A stretch of DNA of 64,000 bases, from the NCBI RefSeq assembly GCF_002802915.1, contig NZ_PEBJ01000003.1, positions 186,001-250,000 of the forward strand, read 5' to 3'. Below the pieces are notes generated by a model. It saw only the letters and a program-made list of their open reading frames with translations. It did no database searches and had not been told where the DNA came from. Origin of the DNA: Bifidobacterium felsineum. Lineage in GTDB: Bacteria > Actinomycetota > Actinomycetes > Actinomycetales > Bifidobacteriaceae. Below, piece after piece: positions 54,328-63,217 of the stretch (the stretch's first letter is position 1; each line of letters begins with the position of its first letter). The position numbers were made by a program, and so were the translations under genes.

Positions 54328-55803
54328 ATGGATCTCTTCCGTAAAAAAAGCGTGGATCAGCTTGTATCTGAATCCACTCCGTTAAAGCGCACCATGCACA
54401 CGTTCGATCTGACGATGCTCGGCATCGGCGCGATCATCGGCACCGGTATCTTCGTGCTTACCGGCAAGGGTGCGCTCACCGCCGGCCCGGCACTGTCCGT
54501 CTCGTTCCTGCTTGCCGCCATCTGCTGCGGTTTCGCAGGCCTGTGCTACGCCGAATTCGCTTCCATGGCACCGGTTTCCGGTTCCGCTTATTCCTATGCC
54601 TATCTGGCGTTCGGCGAACTGATCGCCTTCATTATCGGCTGGGACCTTATTCTGGAATACGCTTTGCAGGCAGCTACCGTGTCTGCCGGCTGGTCTGGCT
54701 ATTTCAACAAACTGCTCGAGGGCTTCGGTCTGCATCTGCCGGTTGAGCTCACCGCCGCCTACGGCACCACGCCGGGCGTCACCACCTATTTCAATCTGCC
54801 CGGCTTTGTGATTGTGCTGCTGATTACCTGGGTGCTGTCCATCGGCATCAACCAGACCAAGCGCACCAACGACATTATGGTGATGATCAAGCTCATCATT
54901 ATCGTGCTGTTCATCGTCTGCACCGTGTGGTTCGTGAACCCGGCCAACTGGCACCCGTTCTCCCCGTACGGCATCTACACCTTCCAACCCGGTTCCACCC
55001 AGCCATATGGCATTGTGCCTGCCGCTTCGATTGTGTTCTTCAGCTTCATCGGCTTCGACGCCGTCTCCTCCTCCGCTGAGGAAACCGTGAATCCGAACAA
55101 GACGCTGCCGAAGGGCATTCTGCTTTCCCTGGCCATCTCCACCGTGCTTTACATCGTGATGACGTTCATCATGACCGGTGTGGTGCCGTACAAGGAGTTC
55201 GCCAACTTCATTGACGCCCCGGTCGCCGGCGTGATTCTCGCCACCGGCTTGAACTGGCTGGCCGTGATCGTGAACCTTGGCGCTCTGATCGGTATGACCA
55301 CGGTGATGCTCGTGCAGCTCTACGGTCAGTCCCGCATCTGCTACGCCATGAGCCGCGACGGACTGTTCCCGGAGTTCTTCGGCCACGTGCATGAGAAGTA
55401 CCGCACCCCGTTCAAGGGCACGTGGTTCTTCGGCATCCTGACCGCTATCGCCGGCGGTTTCATCAACATCAATGTGCTGTTCGAGCTGGTGAACATCGGT
55501 ACGCTGTCCGCATTCATTATCGTGTCCGCCGGTATTCTGTGGATGCGCAAGACGCAGCCGGATGCGCACCGCGGTTTCAAGGCTCCGCTTGTGCCGTTCA
55601 CGCCGATTATCTCCATCGTGTTCTGTTTCATCCTGATCGCAGGCTTGAACTGGGAGACTTGGGTGCGATTCGCCATCTGGTTCGGCTTGGGTCTGATTGT
55701 GTACTTCGGCTACAGCCGCAAGCGCAGCAAGCTGGAACATACCAACGCACCTGAAGTTACTGATGATTATGTCGAAGCCGCTGAAGCTGGAACAACCAAA
55801 TAA
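54328..55803 (+). CDS. APC-superfamily amino-acid permease (cationic/YfnA-like)
   Basis: 491 residues with about 12 membrane segments. The first helix carries the APC hallmark GIGAIIGTGIFVLTGKGA; helix 3 has YAEFASMAPVSGSAYSYAY; FFSFIGFDAVSSSAEETVNP marks helix 6-7. The extended C-terminal charged tail fits the CAT-like branch that moves branched-chain, basic or small neutral amino acids with protons. Specificity cannot be read. AGAGAAG lies before the ATG. It is followed by an unusually long perfect terminator shared with a convergent gene. Confidence 0.92.
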   Translation: MDLFRKKSVDQLVSESTPLKRTMHTFDLTMLGIGAIIGTGIFVLTGKGALTAGPALSVSFLLAAICCGFAGLCYAEFASMAPVSGSAYSYAYLAFGELIAFIIGWDLILEYALQAATVSAGWSGYFNKLLEGFGLHLPVELTAAYGTTPGVTTYFNLPGFVIVLLITWVLSIGINQTKRTNDIMVMIKLIIIVLFIVCTVWFVNPANWHPFSPYGIYTFQPGSTQPYGIVPAASIVFFSFIGFDAVSSSAEETVNPNKTLPKGILLSLAISTVLYIVMTFIMTGVVPYKEFANFIDAPVAGVILATGLNWLAVIVNLGALIGMTTVMLVQLYGQSRICYAMSRDGLFPEFFGHVHEKYRTPFKGTWFFGILTAIAGGFININVLFELVNIGTLSAFIIVSAGILWMRKTQPDAHRGFKAPLVPFTPIISIVFCFILIAGLNWETWVRFAIWFGLGLIVYFGYSRKRSKLEHTNAPEVTDDYVEAAEAGTTK

Positions 55804-55815
55804 TCAGTATCGCTG

Positions 55816-55861
55816 ATGGTAGTAATAAAGCCCCTCATTTGAGGGGCTTTATTACTACCAT
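55816..55861. terminator. Bidirectional terminator between the permease and GNAT genes
   Basis: A 21-bp perfect stem (55816-55836 with 55841-55861) with a 4-base loop; internal AATAAAG/CTTTATT sections supply T-rich ends both ways. The stop codon of the GNAT gene lies inside the stem. Confidence 0.9.
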
Positions 55862-56397
55862 TCATGTCTTTGATAGGCGATTCTGGTCGTATCCGTGGGA
55901 CGGTCCAATAGTTGAATCAGACCGCAGCGGGCGAATCCCGCAGTCTCCAACACATGCTGCATGGCCTTGTTATTCGGATGCGTATCGGCACGCACGTTGC
56001 CATAATGCTTCAATGCCCAGGTAATGCAGTCGCGCGCGGCATGGCGGACCAAACCGGATGAAGCGATACGGTGGATGGTCACATAAGTATCGTTATCAAG
56101 CCATGCCCCATCGATGGAAGCATATGTCGGGTCTTCTCCCGGGCAGAGTGCAAACTGGGCGAGAATCCGTTCGCGACCATTATGCACATCGACCAACAGC
56201 ATCGTGCGCTGGTTGGCGATGTCATCGATAATCACAGATTCGCGCGGAAATTCAGTACCCCACTGCGTAGGGTTACCGTTCGCAGCCATAAGTGCGCGCG
56301 CATGTGCGTAAATCTTTTGCATTTGCGGCAAATCACGCATCGTGGCATGGCGGAATCGGCGGCCCGTAGTTTTGTTCGCGGTATCCGACTGGGTCAC
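55855..56397 (-). CDS. GNAT-family N-acetyltransferase
   Basis: 180 residues. The opening FRHATMRDLPQMQKIYAHAR is a typical GNAT strand 1-helix 1. The acetyl-CoA part includes SSGLVRHAARDCITWALK and ADTHPNNKAMQHVLETAGF, the common helix 4 region. Acceptor unknown. AGAAGAGG sits 5 bases before the GTG at 56397. Confidence 0.85.
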   Translation of the reverse strand: MTQSDTANKTTGRRFRHATMRDLPQMQKIYAHARALMAANGNPTQWGTEFPRESVIIDDIANQRTMLLVDVHNGRERILAQFALCPGEDPTYASIDGAWLDNDTYVTIHRIASSGLVRHAARDCITWALKHYGNVRADTHPNNKAMQHVLETAGFARCGLIQLLDRPTDTTRIAYQRHEW

Positions 56398-56487
56398 CTA
56401 TACCTCTTCTCTTGCATCCCTGTACGCCAACTGCGATTGATCAGGCGTTAACTCATTGGTAAACCTACCATGTCATGGCATAAGAAA

Positions 56488-56515
56488 CCCCGCCCACGTC
56501 ATAGCGTGGACGGGG
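56488..56515 (-). terminator. Terminator of luxS
   Basis: An 11-bp stem with one mismatch (56488-56498 with 56505-56515) is followed on the minus strand by TTTCTT. It lies 46 bases after the luxS stop. Confidence 0.8.
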
Positions 56516-56561
56516 ACCGTCTCAACGGTGGTGGCCGATATGCCAACACCGGTATTGCGAA

Positions 56562-57056
56562 TCAGACAACCTTACGCTCGAACGGATCGGAGCTGATGCC
56601 TTCTTCGAGAATCTGCTTGGCCCATTCCTTGGCGGTGAACAGGCTATGGTCACGGTAGTTGCCGCAGCTCTTCTCGGTGGTGGCCGGCACATCATCCCAA
56701 GTGGCCTTGTATGCGATGAATTCCAAGGATTCCTTCAGTGCCTTAGCCACTTCCTCAGTGGGATGCTCACCCCAGGTCAGCAGATGGAAGCCGGTGCGGC
56801 AGCCGAATGGCGAGCAGTCGATGTAGCCCGGGATGCGTTCGCGTAGCAGCACGGCAATCGTGTGTTCGATGGTGTGCAGACCGCCGGTTGGGATGGCCTG
56901 CTTGTTCGGCTGGGTCAGACGCAGATCGTAATTGGAGATCACATCGCCATGCGGCCCCTTTTCGGTATCGATGTAACGCACGTATGGAGCCTTGACCTTG
57001 GTGTGGTCAAGCTGGAACGACTCGACAACAGGCTTTTCCTGAGTTTCCTCTGCCAT
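56562..57056 (-). CDS. luxS: S-ribosylhomocysteine lyase
   Basis: It cleaves S-ribosylhomocysteine to homocysteine and DPD, the precursor of autoinducer-2, within the activated methyl cycle. 164 residues. The iron/zinc ligands are His61 and His65 in [10 protein letters not shown] and Cys131 in [10 protein letters not shown]; the catalytic Cys is Cys86 in FGCRTGFH. The start at 57056 has AAAGGGA at 4-5 bases; a longer frame upstream is not needed. It sits near recQ and the transsulfuration genes, matching supply of homocysteine to the CBS-type enzyme. Confidence 0.97.
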   Translation of the reverse strand: MAEETQEKPVVESFQLDHTKVKAPYVRYIDTEKGPHGDVISNYDLRLTQPNKQAIPTGGLHTIEHTIAVLLRERIPGYIDCSPFGCRTGFHLLTWGEHPTEEVAKALKESLEFIAYKATWDDVPATTEKSCGNYRDHSLFTAKEWAKQILEEGISSDPFERKVV

Positions 57057-57177
57057 GATTCCCTTTCTGTGAATTGTTCTGACAAGACTGTTCTGTTTAA
57101 TCATCGTAGCCAGCAAGATCGGTTCGCGTGCGAGCGATTTGCGGAATCGCTATAGACGTTTGTTATTGGGATTTATT

Positions 57178-57250
57178 ACGTCGCCGAATCTCCCCTCGGC
57201 CAGCTGCACTGACGCCCCCTCAGGAGAGGGGCTGTCGAACGAAGTGAGAC
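57178..57250. repeat. Gut-type palindromic repeat at the end of recQ
   Basis: The block TCCCCTCGGCCAGCTGCACTG followed by CCCCCTCAGGAGAGGGGCTG and GAACGAAGTGAGAC is a relative of the repeat at 60780-60836. It abuts the recQ stop and lies between recQ and luxS. Confidence 0.55.
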
Positions 57251-59196
57251 TACGCCTTACCGGCATTGAATGCGGCTACTGCCTCCATGAAACGTTTGCC
57301 GTAGAGCTCGAGCTTGTGCTCGCCTACACCATTGACGGCCAGGAACTGCGCATTGGTCACTGGCCTAATCACAGCCATATCGCGCAAGGTTTTGTCCGAG
57401 AACACGATGTATGGCGGCTTGCCAATCTCTTGTGCAATGGTTCGACGCAGTTCACGCAGTTTCTGGAACAACGCTTCGGCATCATCATCCGGCGTATATG
57501 AGCCGAGTGGCTTGCCAGCGTCCGTGACCTGAGCCTCGGAAGTACTATCGGCCGCTCCCCCGCCATATGCGCCGCGGCTTGCCACACGAGCCGTTGATTT
57601 GCGCTCTACTTTCTTGATCTCGTAATGGAAATCAGGTGCGACGGTTTCAGTGGCACGTCCACCGAATTGCACGATGGGCAACCGCCCTTCGGCGATGGAA
57701 AGATACCCATCCGTGGCCATCTGGTTCAATACATCGCGTATCAATGCGGTATTCACCTCTTTGAGCATGCCAAATGTAGGCAGTTGCTCAGGGTCCAGCC
57801 ACGCCAAATCCTGGGCTTGAGAGCCGCGCAAAATCTTGACGATTTTTCCTGAGCCAACGCGCTGGTTCACATCGTGCACGCATCGGCTGATGGCACGCGC
57901 CACTTGGGTCACATCCGTGGTGGCGAAGGTGCTTTCGCAGTTGGAGCATGCGCCGCACTTATCATCACCACTATTGGCGGCATCGGCCCCCGGCGCCGCC
58001 AACTCCTGGCCGAAATATCGGGTCATATACCGATGCAAGCAGTCGGTAGTGCGGCAGTAGCCAATCATGCCGTCAAGCAGACGGCGCTTGGACTGGCGCA
58101 CAATTTCCTGCTGTTCGGAGGTCATACGCTCGTTCTCATAATCACCGTCCAAAAGCCGGCGTCGGGTCACGATATCGGACTCGTTCCACAGCAGTGTGCA
58201 GCGGCTCGGCTCACCATCTCGCCCGGCGCGACCGGCCTCCTGATAATAGGCCTCGATGGATTCCGGCATGTTGTAATGAATCACGAAACGTACGTCGGAC
58301 TTGTCGATGCCCATGCCGAACGCGTTGGTGGCCACTACCACCGGCACCTTGTCGGTGATGAAATCACGTTGCGCCTTTCCACGCACATCCGCGGCCATGC
58401 CACCGTGATAGGCGACCGCAGTGTGGCCCATATCATTCAGCGTTGCGGCGAGCGCCTCCGTGTTCTTTCGAGTCGCACAATAGATGATCCCGGATTCATC
58501 CTTATGTTCGGCGATATATGAGGCCACCCATGCCGCCTTGTATTTGGTTTCGAGCTTGACCACATCGAAATACAGGTTCGGCCGGTCGAAACCGGTCACG
58601 GTAACGGCCGGGTTCCGCAAACCGAGCAATTCCACAATATCCCGACGCACACGCTCGGTGGCGGTGGCAGTGAACGCGCCAATCGGAGGGCGGTTGGGAA
58701 GCCCAGCAATGAATTCGCCAATGCCGAGATATGAGGAACGGAAATCCTGCCCCCATTGGGAGACACAGTGGGCCTCATCCACGGCGATGAGGGAAATCGG
58801 CGTTCGGGCGGCGAAATCGCGGAATCGCGCGGTTTCCAAACGTTCCGGAGCCACGTAGAGCAGTTTGATTTGCCCGGCAGCAGCTTGAGCGAGCACCATG
58901 GATTGCTCGTCCATGTCCTGCGTGGTGTTGACGAATGCGGCCGGCAGACCAATGTCATTCAGCGCATCCACCTGATCGCGCATCAGGGAAATCAACGGCG
59001 AAATAACGAGCGTGACGCCCGGCAACAGTGCAGCGGGAATCTGATAGCACACGGATTTGCCGGCGCCCGTAGGCATCACGCCCAACACATCACGGCCGGC
59101 GAGCAGGGCTTCGACAATCCCCTGTTGGCCGGGCCGGAATGAGTCGTAGCCGTAATACTGTTTGAGCGCAACGAGCGCCGCATCCTGTGCCGTCAT
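57250..59196 (-). CDS. recQ: ATP-dependent DNA helicase RecQ
   Basis: 648 residues. A 3'-5' helicase for recombination repair. Motif I is MPTGAGKSVCYQIPA, motif II DEAHCVSQWGQDF, motif VI QEAGRAGRDGEPS. The zinc-binding part has CLHRYMTRYFG and CGACSNC; a winged-helix domain follows, then a C-terminal HRDC domain (about 575-648), so the protein is full length. The ATG at 59196 has GGGAG just before it; an ATG at 59208 would put that site inside the gene. Confidence 0.96.
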   Translation of the reverse strand: MTAQDAALVALKQYYGYDSFRPGQQGIVEALLAGRDVLGVMPTGAGKSVCYQIPAALLPGVTLVISPLISLMRDQVDALNDIGLPAAFVNTTQDMDEQSMVLAQAAAGQIKLLYVAPERLETARFRDFAARTPISLIAVDEAHCVSQWGQDFRSSYLGIGEFIAGLPNRPPIGAFTATATERVRRDIVELLGLRNPAVTVTGFDRPNLYFDVVKLETKYKAAWVASYIAEHKDESGIIYCATRKNTEALAATLNDMGHTAVAYHGGMAADVRGKAQRDFITDKVPVVVATNAFGMGIDKSDVRFVIHYNMPESIEAYYQEAGRAGRDGEPSRCTLLWNESDIVTRRRLLDGDYENERMTSEQQEIVRQSKRRLLDGMIGYCRTTDCLHRYMTRYFGQELAAPGADAANSGDDKCGACSNCESTFATTDVTQVARAISRCVHDVNQRVGSGKIVKILRGSQAQDLAWLDPEQLPTFGMLKEVNTALIRDVLNQMATDGYLSIAEGRLPIVQFGGRATETVAPDFHYEIKKVERKSTARVASRGAYGGGAADSTSEAQVTDAGKPLGSYTPDDDAEALFQKLRELRRTIAQEIGKPPYIVFSDKTLRDMAVIRPVTNAQFLAVNGVGEHKLELYGKRFMEAVAAFNAGKA

Positions 59197-59256
59197 GGCT
59201 CCCACCATAGCGCATCGATGCCGCCAAGAAGCGTTTGAACAGTGTTATAAAAACAC

Positions 59257-59450
59257 TATCTCGCTTGCGAGGGGTACATTCCTATATCTTCTGACATCTA
59301 TCTGCTTTACAAGGGGTACCTTTTACGTGAAATGACATCTATCATCGCTGCAATGACGGTGATGGTGGATGTCATTCCATTGAATTGGTACCCCTTACAA
59401 CGCAGATAGACATTCGGAGACAGCGGAATGCACCCCTCGTAAAGCAGTTA
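59257..59450. repeat. Four-copy inverted repeat element, locus 2
   Basis: Copies at 59257-59276 and 59299-59318 (plus) and 59389-59408 and 59431-59450 (inverted). Tandem starts are 42 bp apart on both sides, the same as at 24783-24987. The best unit is TATCTGCTTTACAAGGGGTA. The last copy ends 5 bases from the stop of the adjacent metB-type gene. Confidence 0.85.
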
Positions 59451-59455
59451 GCACA

Positions 59456-60640
59456 TTACAGGCGCTCGAGGGCCTGCTTGAGGTCGGCGATGAGGTCGTC
59501 GGCGTTCTCGATGCCCACGGAAATGCGCACCAGGTTGGCAGGCACCTGCAGCGTGGTGCCGGCAACGGAGGCGTGGGTCATAGCAGCCGGCACCTCGATG
59601 AGGCTTTCCACGCCACCCAGGGATTCAGCCAGCGTAAAGATCTGCGTATGGTCCACGAAGCGCTTGGCGGCTTCCGCACCTGCGGCGAGCTGCACGGAGA
59701 CGATGCCGCCGAAGCCGCCGTGCATCTGGCGGGCGGCGATCTCGTGGCCCGGGTGAGATTCAAGGCCCGGGTACCAGACGCGCTCAATCACATCAGCCGG
59801 CTGGGATTCCAGCCATTCAGCCACCTTCAGGGCGTTGGCGCTGTGGCGCTTGACGCGCAGGTCCAGGGTCTTCAAGCCACGAATGTCCAGCCAGGAGTCG
59901 AACGGGGACGGTACGGCGCCGGCGGCGTTCTGCAGGAAGGCCACCTTTTCGCGGGTCTCGTCATCGTTCACCACCACGGCACCGCCGACCACGTCGGAGT
60001 GGCCGCCGATGTACTTGGTGGTGGAGTAGACCACTACGTCGGCACCTTCATCCAGCGGGTGCTGAAGCGCCGGAGAGGCGAAAGTGTTGTCCACGGCAAC
60101 CTTGGTGCCATACTTATGTGCCACCTCTGCGGTAGCGGCGATGTCGGTGATGTTGAGCAGCGGATTGGACGGGGTTTCAACCCACACGTATTCGTAGTGC
60201 TTGGAGGACAGGGCTGCTTCCACGGCCTTCAGATCGGTGATGTCCACTACGTCAAGGCCCACGCCCCACGGCACGAACACCTTGGAGAGCAGACGATAGG
60301 TGCCGCCGTACACGTCGTTACCGAGCAGGATGTTGTCGCCGGGCTTGATGGTGGAGCGCAGCAGCACATCGATGGCGGCAAGACCGGAGGAGAAGCTCAG
60401 CGCGTACTTGGCACCTTCCACGGAAGCCAGCTGCTCATCGAAGCTGGTGCGGGTGGGGTTGATGGAGCGGGAGTAATCGTGGCCGCCGCGCAAGCCCAAA
60501 ACACCATCCTGCTTGAAGGTGGAAGTGGCGAAAATCGGGGTTACCACGGCACCGGTGGTCGGGTCAGGCTCCTGGCCGGCGTGGATGGCACGGGTGGCGA
60601 GAGCGTTCTGGGCAAACTTGGCGTTGTATTCAGCGGACAT
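59456..60640 (-). CDS. metB: Cystathionine gamma-synthase (or gamma-lyase)
   Basis: 394 residues of the Cys/Met metabolism PLP family. TRAIHAGQEPDPTTGAVVTP opens the protein; YSRSINPTRTSFDEQLASVE contacts the cofactor of the partner subunit; VVYSTTKYIGGHSDVVGG holds the Schiff-base Lys; LGGVESLIEVPAAMTHAS is the C-terminal signature. Gamma-synthase (O-acyl-homoserine plus cysteine to cystathionine) and gamma-lyase (cystathionine to cysteine) cannot be told apart by motif. Next to a CBS-type gene the lyase role would complete reverse transsulfuration. AAAGG precedes the ATG. Confidence 0.93.
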   Translation of the reverse strand: MSAEYNAKFAQNALATRAIHAGQEPDPTTGAVVTPIFATSTFKQDGVLGLRGGHDYSRSINPTRTSFDEQLASVEGAKYALSFSSGLAAIDVLLRSTIKPGDNILLGNDVYGGTYRLLSKVFVPWGVGLDVVDITDLKAVEAALSSKHYEYVWVETPSNPLLNITDIAATAEVAHKYGTKVAVDNTFASPALQHPLDEGADVVVYSTTKYIGGHSDVVGGAVVVNDDETREKVAFLQNAAGAVPSPFDSWLDIRGLKTLDLRVKRHSANALKVAEWLESQPADVIERVWYPGLESHPGHEIAARQMHGGFGGIVSVQLAAGAEAAKRFVDHTQIFTLAESLGGVESLIEVPAAMTHASVAGTTLQVPANLVRISVGIENADDLIADLKQALERL

Positions 60641-60776
60641 GTGATGGGTTCCTTTCTGTATGCTGCCTTCGCAGATTACGGCAGCTGCCGGCTTATGCGG
60701 GTTGTGTTGGTATTGGTGTTATTGATATCGGGTTATTGCGGAGCGTATGTGACTTTTTCATTGGCGACTGCGTCGC

Positions 60777-60836
60777 CAGTCTCTCCCTCAGTCAGCTTTG
60801 CTGACAGCTCCCTCGTCAGAGGGAGCCTGAGCAAGG
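60777..60836. repeat. Gut-type palindromic repeat at the end of the CBS-type gene
   Basis: CTCCCTCAGTCAGCTTTGCTG plus GACAGCTCCCTCGTCAGAGG forms two hairpins: GTCAGC/GCTGAC (60790-60804) and GCTCCCTC/GAGGGAGC. The stop and last 12-15 codons of the convergent-side gene (minus strand) are within it. I recall this sequence as widespread in gut bacterial genomes. Confidence 0.65.
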
Positions 60837-61852
60837 TACTGTTCGGCGAGGGAGGGCTTGGTGGTGCGGTCCACCACGTCGCCGTAGCCGTTGGCGCGCA
60901 TCCAGTCGTCGTTGAAGATCTTCTCCATGTAGCTGCGGCCGGAATCCGGTGCGAGCACTACAACGAGCTGGTTTTCGTCGAGATCGTTGGCGAGCGCGTA
61001 CTTGATGGCGCTGGCGACGGCCATGCCGGAGGAGCCGCCCACGAGCAGTGCTTCTTCGCCGGCCAGTCGGCGGGTCATTTCGAAGGCTTCGGCATCGCCC
61101 ACTTTGACGATGTCATCGGTGATGTTGCGGTCGAAGGCCTTGGGATAGAAGTCCTCCCCCACGCCTTCGATGTCGTACTGGTGCACGTCGGCGAGCGAAT
61201 CAGCGGAGTAGATGGAGCCTTCCGGATCGGAGCCGATGACCTTGACCGCGCCGTTCGAGGCTTCCTTCAGGTACTTGCCGGTACCGGAGATGGTGCCGCC
61301 GGTGCCGATGCCGGCAACGAAGTGGGTGACTTTATGGTCGGTTGCTTCCCAGATTTCCGGGCCGGTGGTGTAGTAGTGGCTTTCCGGGCCGTTCGGATTG
61401 TCGTACTGGTTCGGGCGGAAGCCGCCGGGGATTTCGTTGGCGAGGCGTTCGGCCACTTGGTAGTAGGAACGCGGGTCGTCCGGACCGGCATCGGTGGGGG
61501 TCACGATGACTTCGGCACCGTAGGCGCGCAGCACGGCGCGCTTGGATTCAGAGACCTTGTCCGGCAGGGTGAAGATCGTGCGGTAGCCGCGCTGTTGGGC
61601 GACGAGCGCCAAACCGACGCCGGTGTTGCCGGAGGTGGGCTCGACGATGACGCCACCGGGCTTCAGCTGGCCGGAGCGCTCGGCGGCATCGATGATGCGC
61701 TCGGCGATACGATCCTTGGAGGAACCGCCTGGGTTGAAATATTCGACCTTGACGGCGATGGTGGCCTTGACTCCGGCCGCCTGGGGAATGTGGTTCAGCT
61801 TGACAAGCGGGGTGTTGCCGATAAGTTCCGCGAGGCTGTTGTGGATGGTCAT
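60788..61852 (-). CDS. Cystathionine beta-synthase / cysteine synthase (PLP)
   Basis: 354 residues. The fold-II PLP core has the Lys in GGSSKDRIAERII, PTSGNTGVGLALVA, and the phosphate loop GIGTGGTISGTGKYL. The later blocks YDIEGVGEDFYPKAFDR and RRLAGEEALLVGGSSGMAV look more like cystathionine beta-synthase than CysK. There is no regulatory CBS-domain pair, as in short actinobacterial forms. The reaction would be serine (or O-acetylserine) plus homocysteine to cystathionine, using homocysteine from LuxS. The C-terminal tail APSDEGAVSKAD is encoded by a palindromic repeat. The gene follows a 425-base non-coding stretch. Confidence 0.9.
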   Translation of the reverse strand: MTIHNSLAELIGNTPLVKLNHIPQAAGVKATIAVKVEYFNPGGSSKDRIAERIIDAAERSGQLKPGGVIVEPTSGNTGVGLALVAQQRGYRTIFTLPDKVSESKRAVLRAYGAEVIVTPTDAGPDDPRSYYQVAERLANEIPGGFRPNQYDNPNGPESHYYTTGPEIWEATDHKVTHFVAGIGTGGTISGTGKYLKEASNGAVKVIGSDPEGSIYSADSLADVHQYDIEGVGEDFYPKAFDRNITDDIVKVGDAEAFEMTRRLAGEEALLVGGSSGMAVASAIKYALANDLDENQLVVVLAPDSGRSYMEKIFNDDWMRANGYGDVVDRTTKPSLAEQYLAQAPSDEGAVSKAD

Positions 61853-62280
61853 GTGAAGTCCTTTGGTCCGTGGGTTGGGTTGCTTGGATTGCTATTGGGT
61901 CGTGTGCTTTCATGAACCGACGTTCCCGGACGAGCGGACTATGACATTATGTTGATTGGAGCATCCATACCCCTTCATTCGCGTAAGGAGCGTGCTGCGA
62001 TTCTTTGCTGTTCCGATGTTGTGATGCGAACCATCACACCGCGCCAACTTTCGCGGTTCCAAATTCATCGAAGATTCGCAGTCATCCTGCTGCGATATGA
62101 ATGCTCGTTCTCAAGTTATGCGTCACTGACCGTGCGCCCGGGGGCGTCGGTTAGCGACAACAACATGAGAAAATCTGCATGCCTCACACCATAGCACAGG
62201 TTGCAGCATGCGCGTGTCGCCGGCGTTCATATTACGAAACGAGGCTCTTCTCGCTATCAAAAGAAGAGCCTCGTTTTTTA
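61853..62280. other. Non-coding region between the CBS-type gene and the ABC exporter
   Basis: No gene is visible in about 430 bases. A 7-bp palindrome TGTGATG/CATCACA (62020-62026/62032-62038) lies near CCGCG..CGCGG (about 62039-62056). It would be upstream of the CBS-type promoter on the minus strand and could be an operator. The right end is the bidirectional terminator at 62237-62276. Confidence 0.5.
62237..62280. terminator. Bidirectional terminator beside the ABC permease gene
   Basis: A 15-bp perfect stem (62237-62251 with 62262-62276) is followed by TTTTTT on the plus strand and by TTTCG on the minus strand. It lies right at the end of the permease gene, whose transcription runs on the minus strand. 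Confidence 0.8.
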
Positions 62281-63216
62281 TCATCCGCGCTGGCGTGCAG
62301 GGTGGATTTCTCGGCGTTTGGTAAGCATCCAGACAATCCACATGCACAGCGCGAACAGCACCAGCGATTCAGCCAATGGAATCCACACCACATAGGTGCC
62401 GATTTCCACGCCGTCCGCCGTATAGCTGACTACGCGCCCAGACATGGCCTGCACCAATCGGTTCTGCGCTGTTCCGCGCTGAAAGAACGCACCTACCGCC
62501 TGCATCTTGGGCACATACAACAGCATTGACATCGAGGAACTCAGCTGCTGCGCTGCATACCAGAACGCAACAACGGCGATTACGACCGCCCAGATTCCCT
62601 TGCTCGCCAGCCAAGCCAACACGGCACCAATCAACGTGCCGATAGCCGTATACGCCAGCATCATCGAGAAGAACTTCATACCCACAAACAGCGGACCAGC
62701 TGCAAGCTCCTTCGAATATGTTGCCTCCAATGCCGAGAAGGCATCTGAGGACACTCGTTCCCACGCATACAGGAATTGTTCGGACAGATGAGCATAGAAC
62801 GGGCCAGTGAGCCGGCATCCATCCGATTTCTCATAGCAAATCGCCGTTCCCGTGGCGATAACCGTAAATCGTGCCACCAGATAGAACGCAGACAGTACCA
62901 GCGGCACCACGGCGGCGGTTATCGCGGTCGCTTTCATGTACGATCTGCGCGAAACCCCGTGGCAGAGTGCCGAATCGAAGAAGAACCATTGCCATGCCAT
63001 TGCTGTGAATAACAATATGGGGCGGAAATATAGCTCAACATCGTTGATTCCCGGAAACACAATCGCGCTCGAACCGGTATATCCGAGCATTACCGACTGA
63101 TAGCACAGCGGCACGAACAGTAGCAACCCTACCGCAAGCACCACGCCATACACCGTAAGGCATCGGCGCAATGTCAGGAGGAACTGCTTGCTCAATCCTT
63201 GAGTTTTGCCAGTCAT
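62281..63216 (-). CDS. Membrane subunit of an ABC exporter (unrecognised family)
   Basis: 311 residues with about six membrane segments, including VYGVVLAVGLLLFVPLCY, ILLFTAMAWQWFFFD, TAAVVPLVLSAFYLVARF and WAVVIAVVAFWYAAQQL. It is not a close match to a named family that I recognise, but the layout resembles ABC-2 type permeases. The start at ATG 63216 follows the ATPase stop with one base between (TGACATG), so both are translated together. Role and cargo unknown. Confidence 0.75.
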   Translation of the reverse strand: MTGKTQGLSKQFLLTLRRCLTVYGVVLAVGLLLFVPLCYQSVMLGYTGSSAIVFPGINDVELYFRPILLFTAMAWQWFFFDSALCHGVSRRSYMKATAITAAVVPLVLSAFYLVARFTVIATGTAICYEKSDGCRLTGPFYAHLSEQFLYAWERVSSDAFSALEATYSKELAAGPLFVGMKFFSMMLAYTAIGTLIGAVLAWLASKGIWAVVIAVVAFWYAAQQLSSSMSMLLYVPKMQAVGAFFQRGTAQNRLVQAMSGRVVSYTADGVEIGTYVVWIPLAESLVLFALCMWIVWMLTKRREIHPARQRG

Positions 63217-63217
63217 G

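Noticed and set aside
54382..55740. 452-codon His/Gly-rich frame on the minus strand
   Set aside because: Antisense to the APC permease, same artefact.
59573..61915. 780-codon open frame on the plus strand
   Set aside because: It runs antisense through the metB and CBS-type genes; its product is Gly/Val/His-rich with no domain, as expected from high-GC third positions of the real genes.
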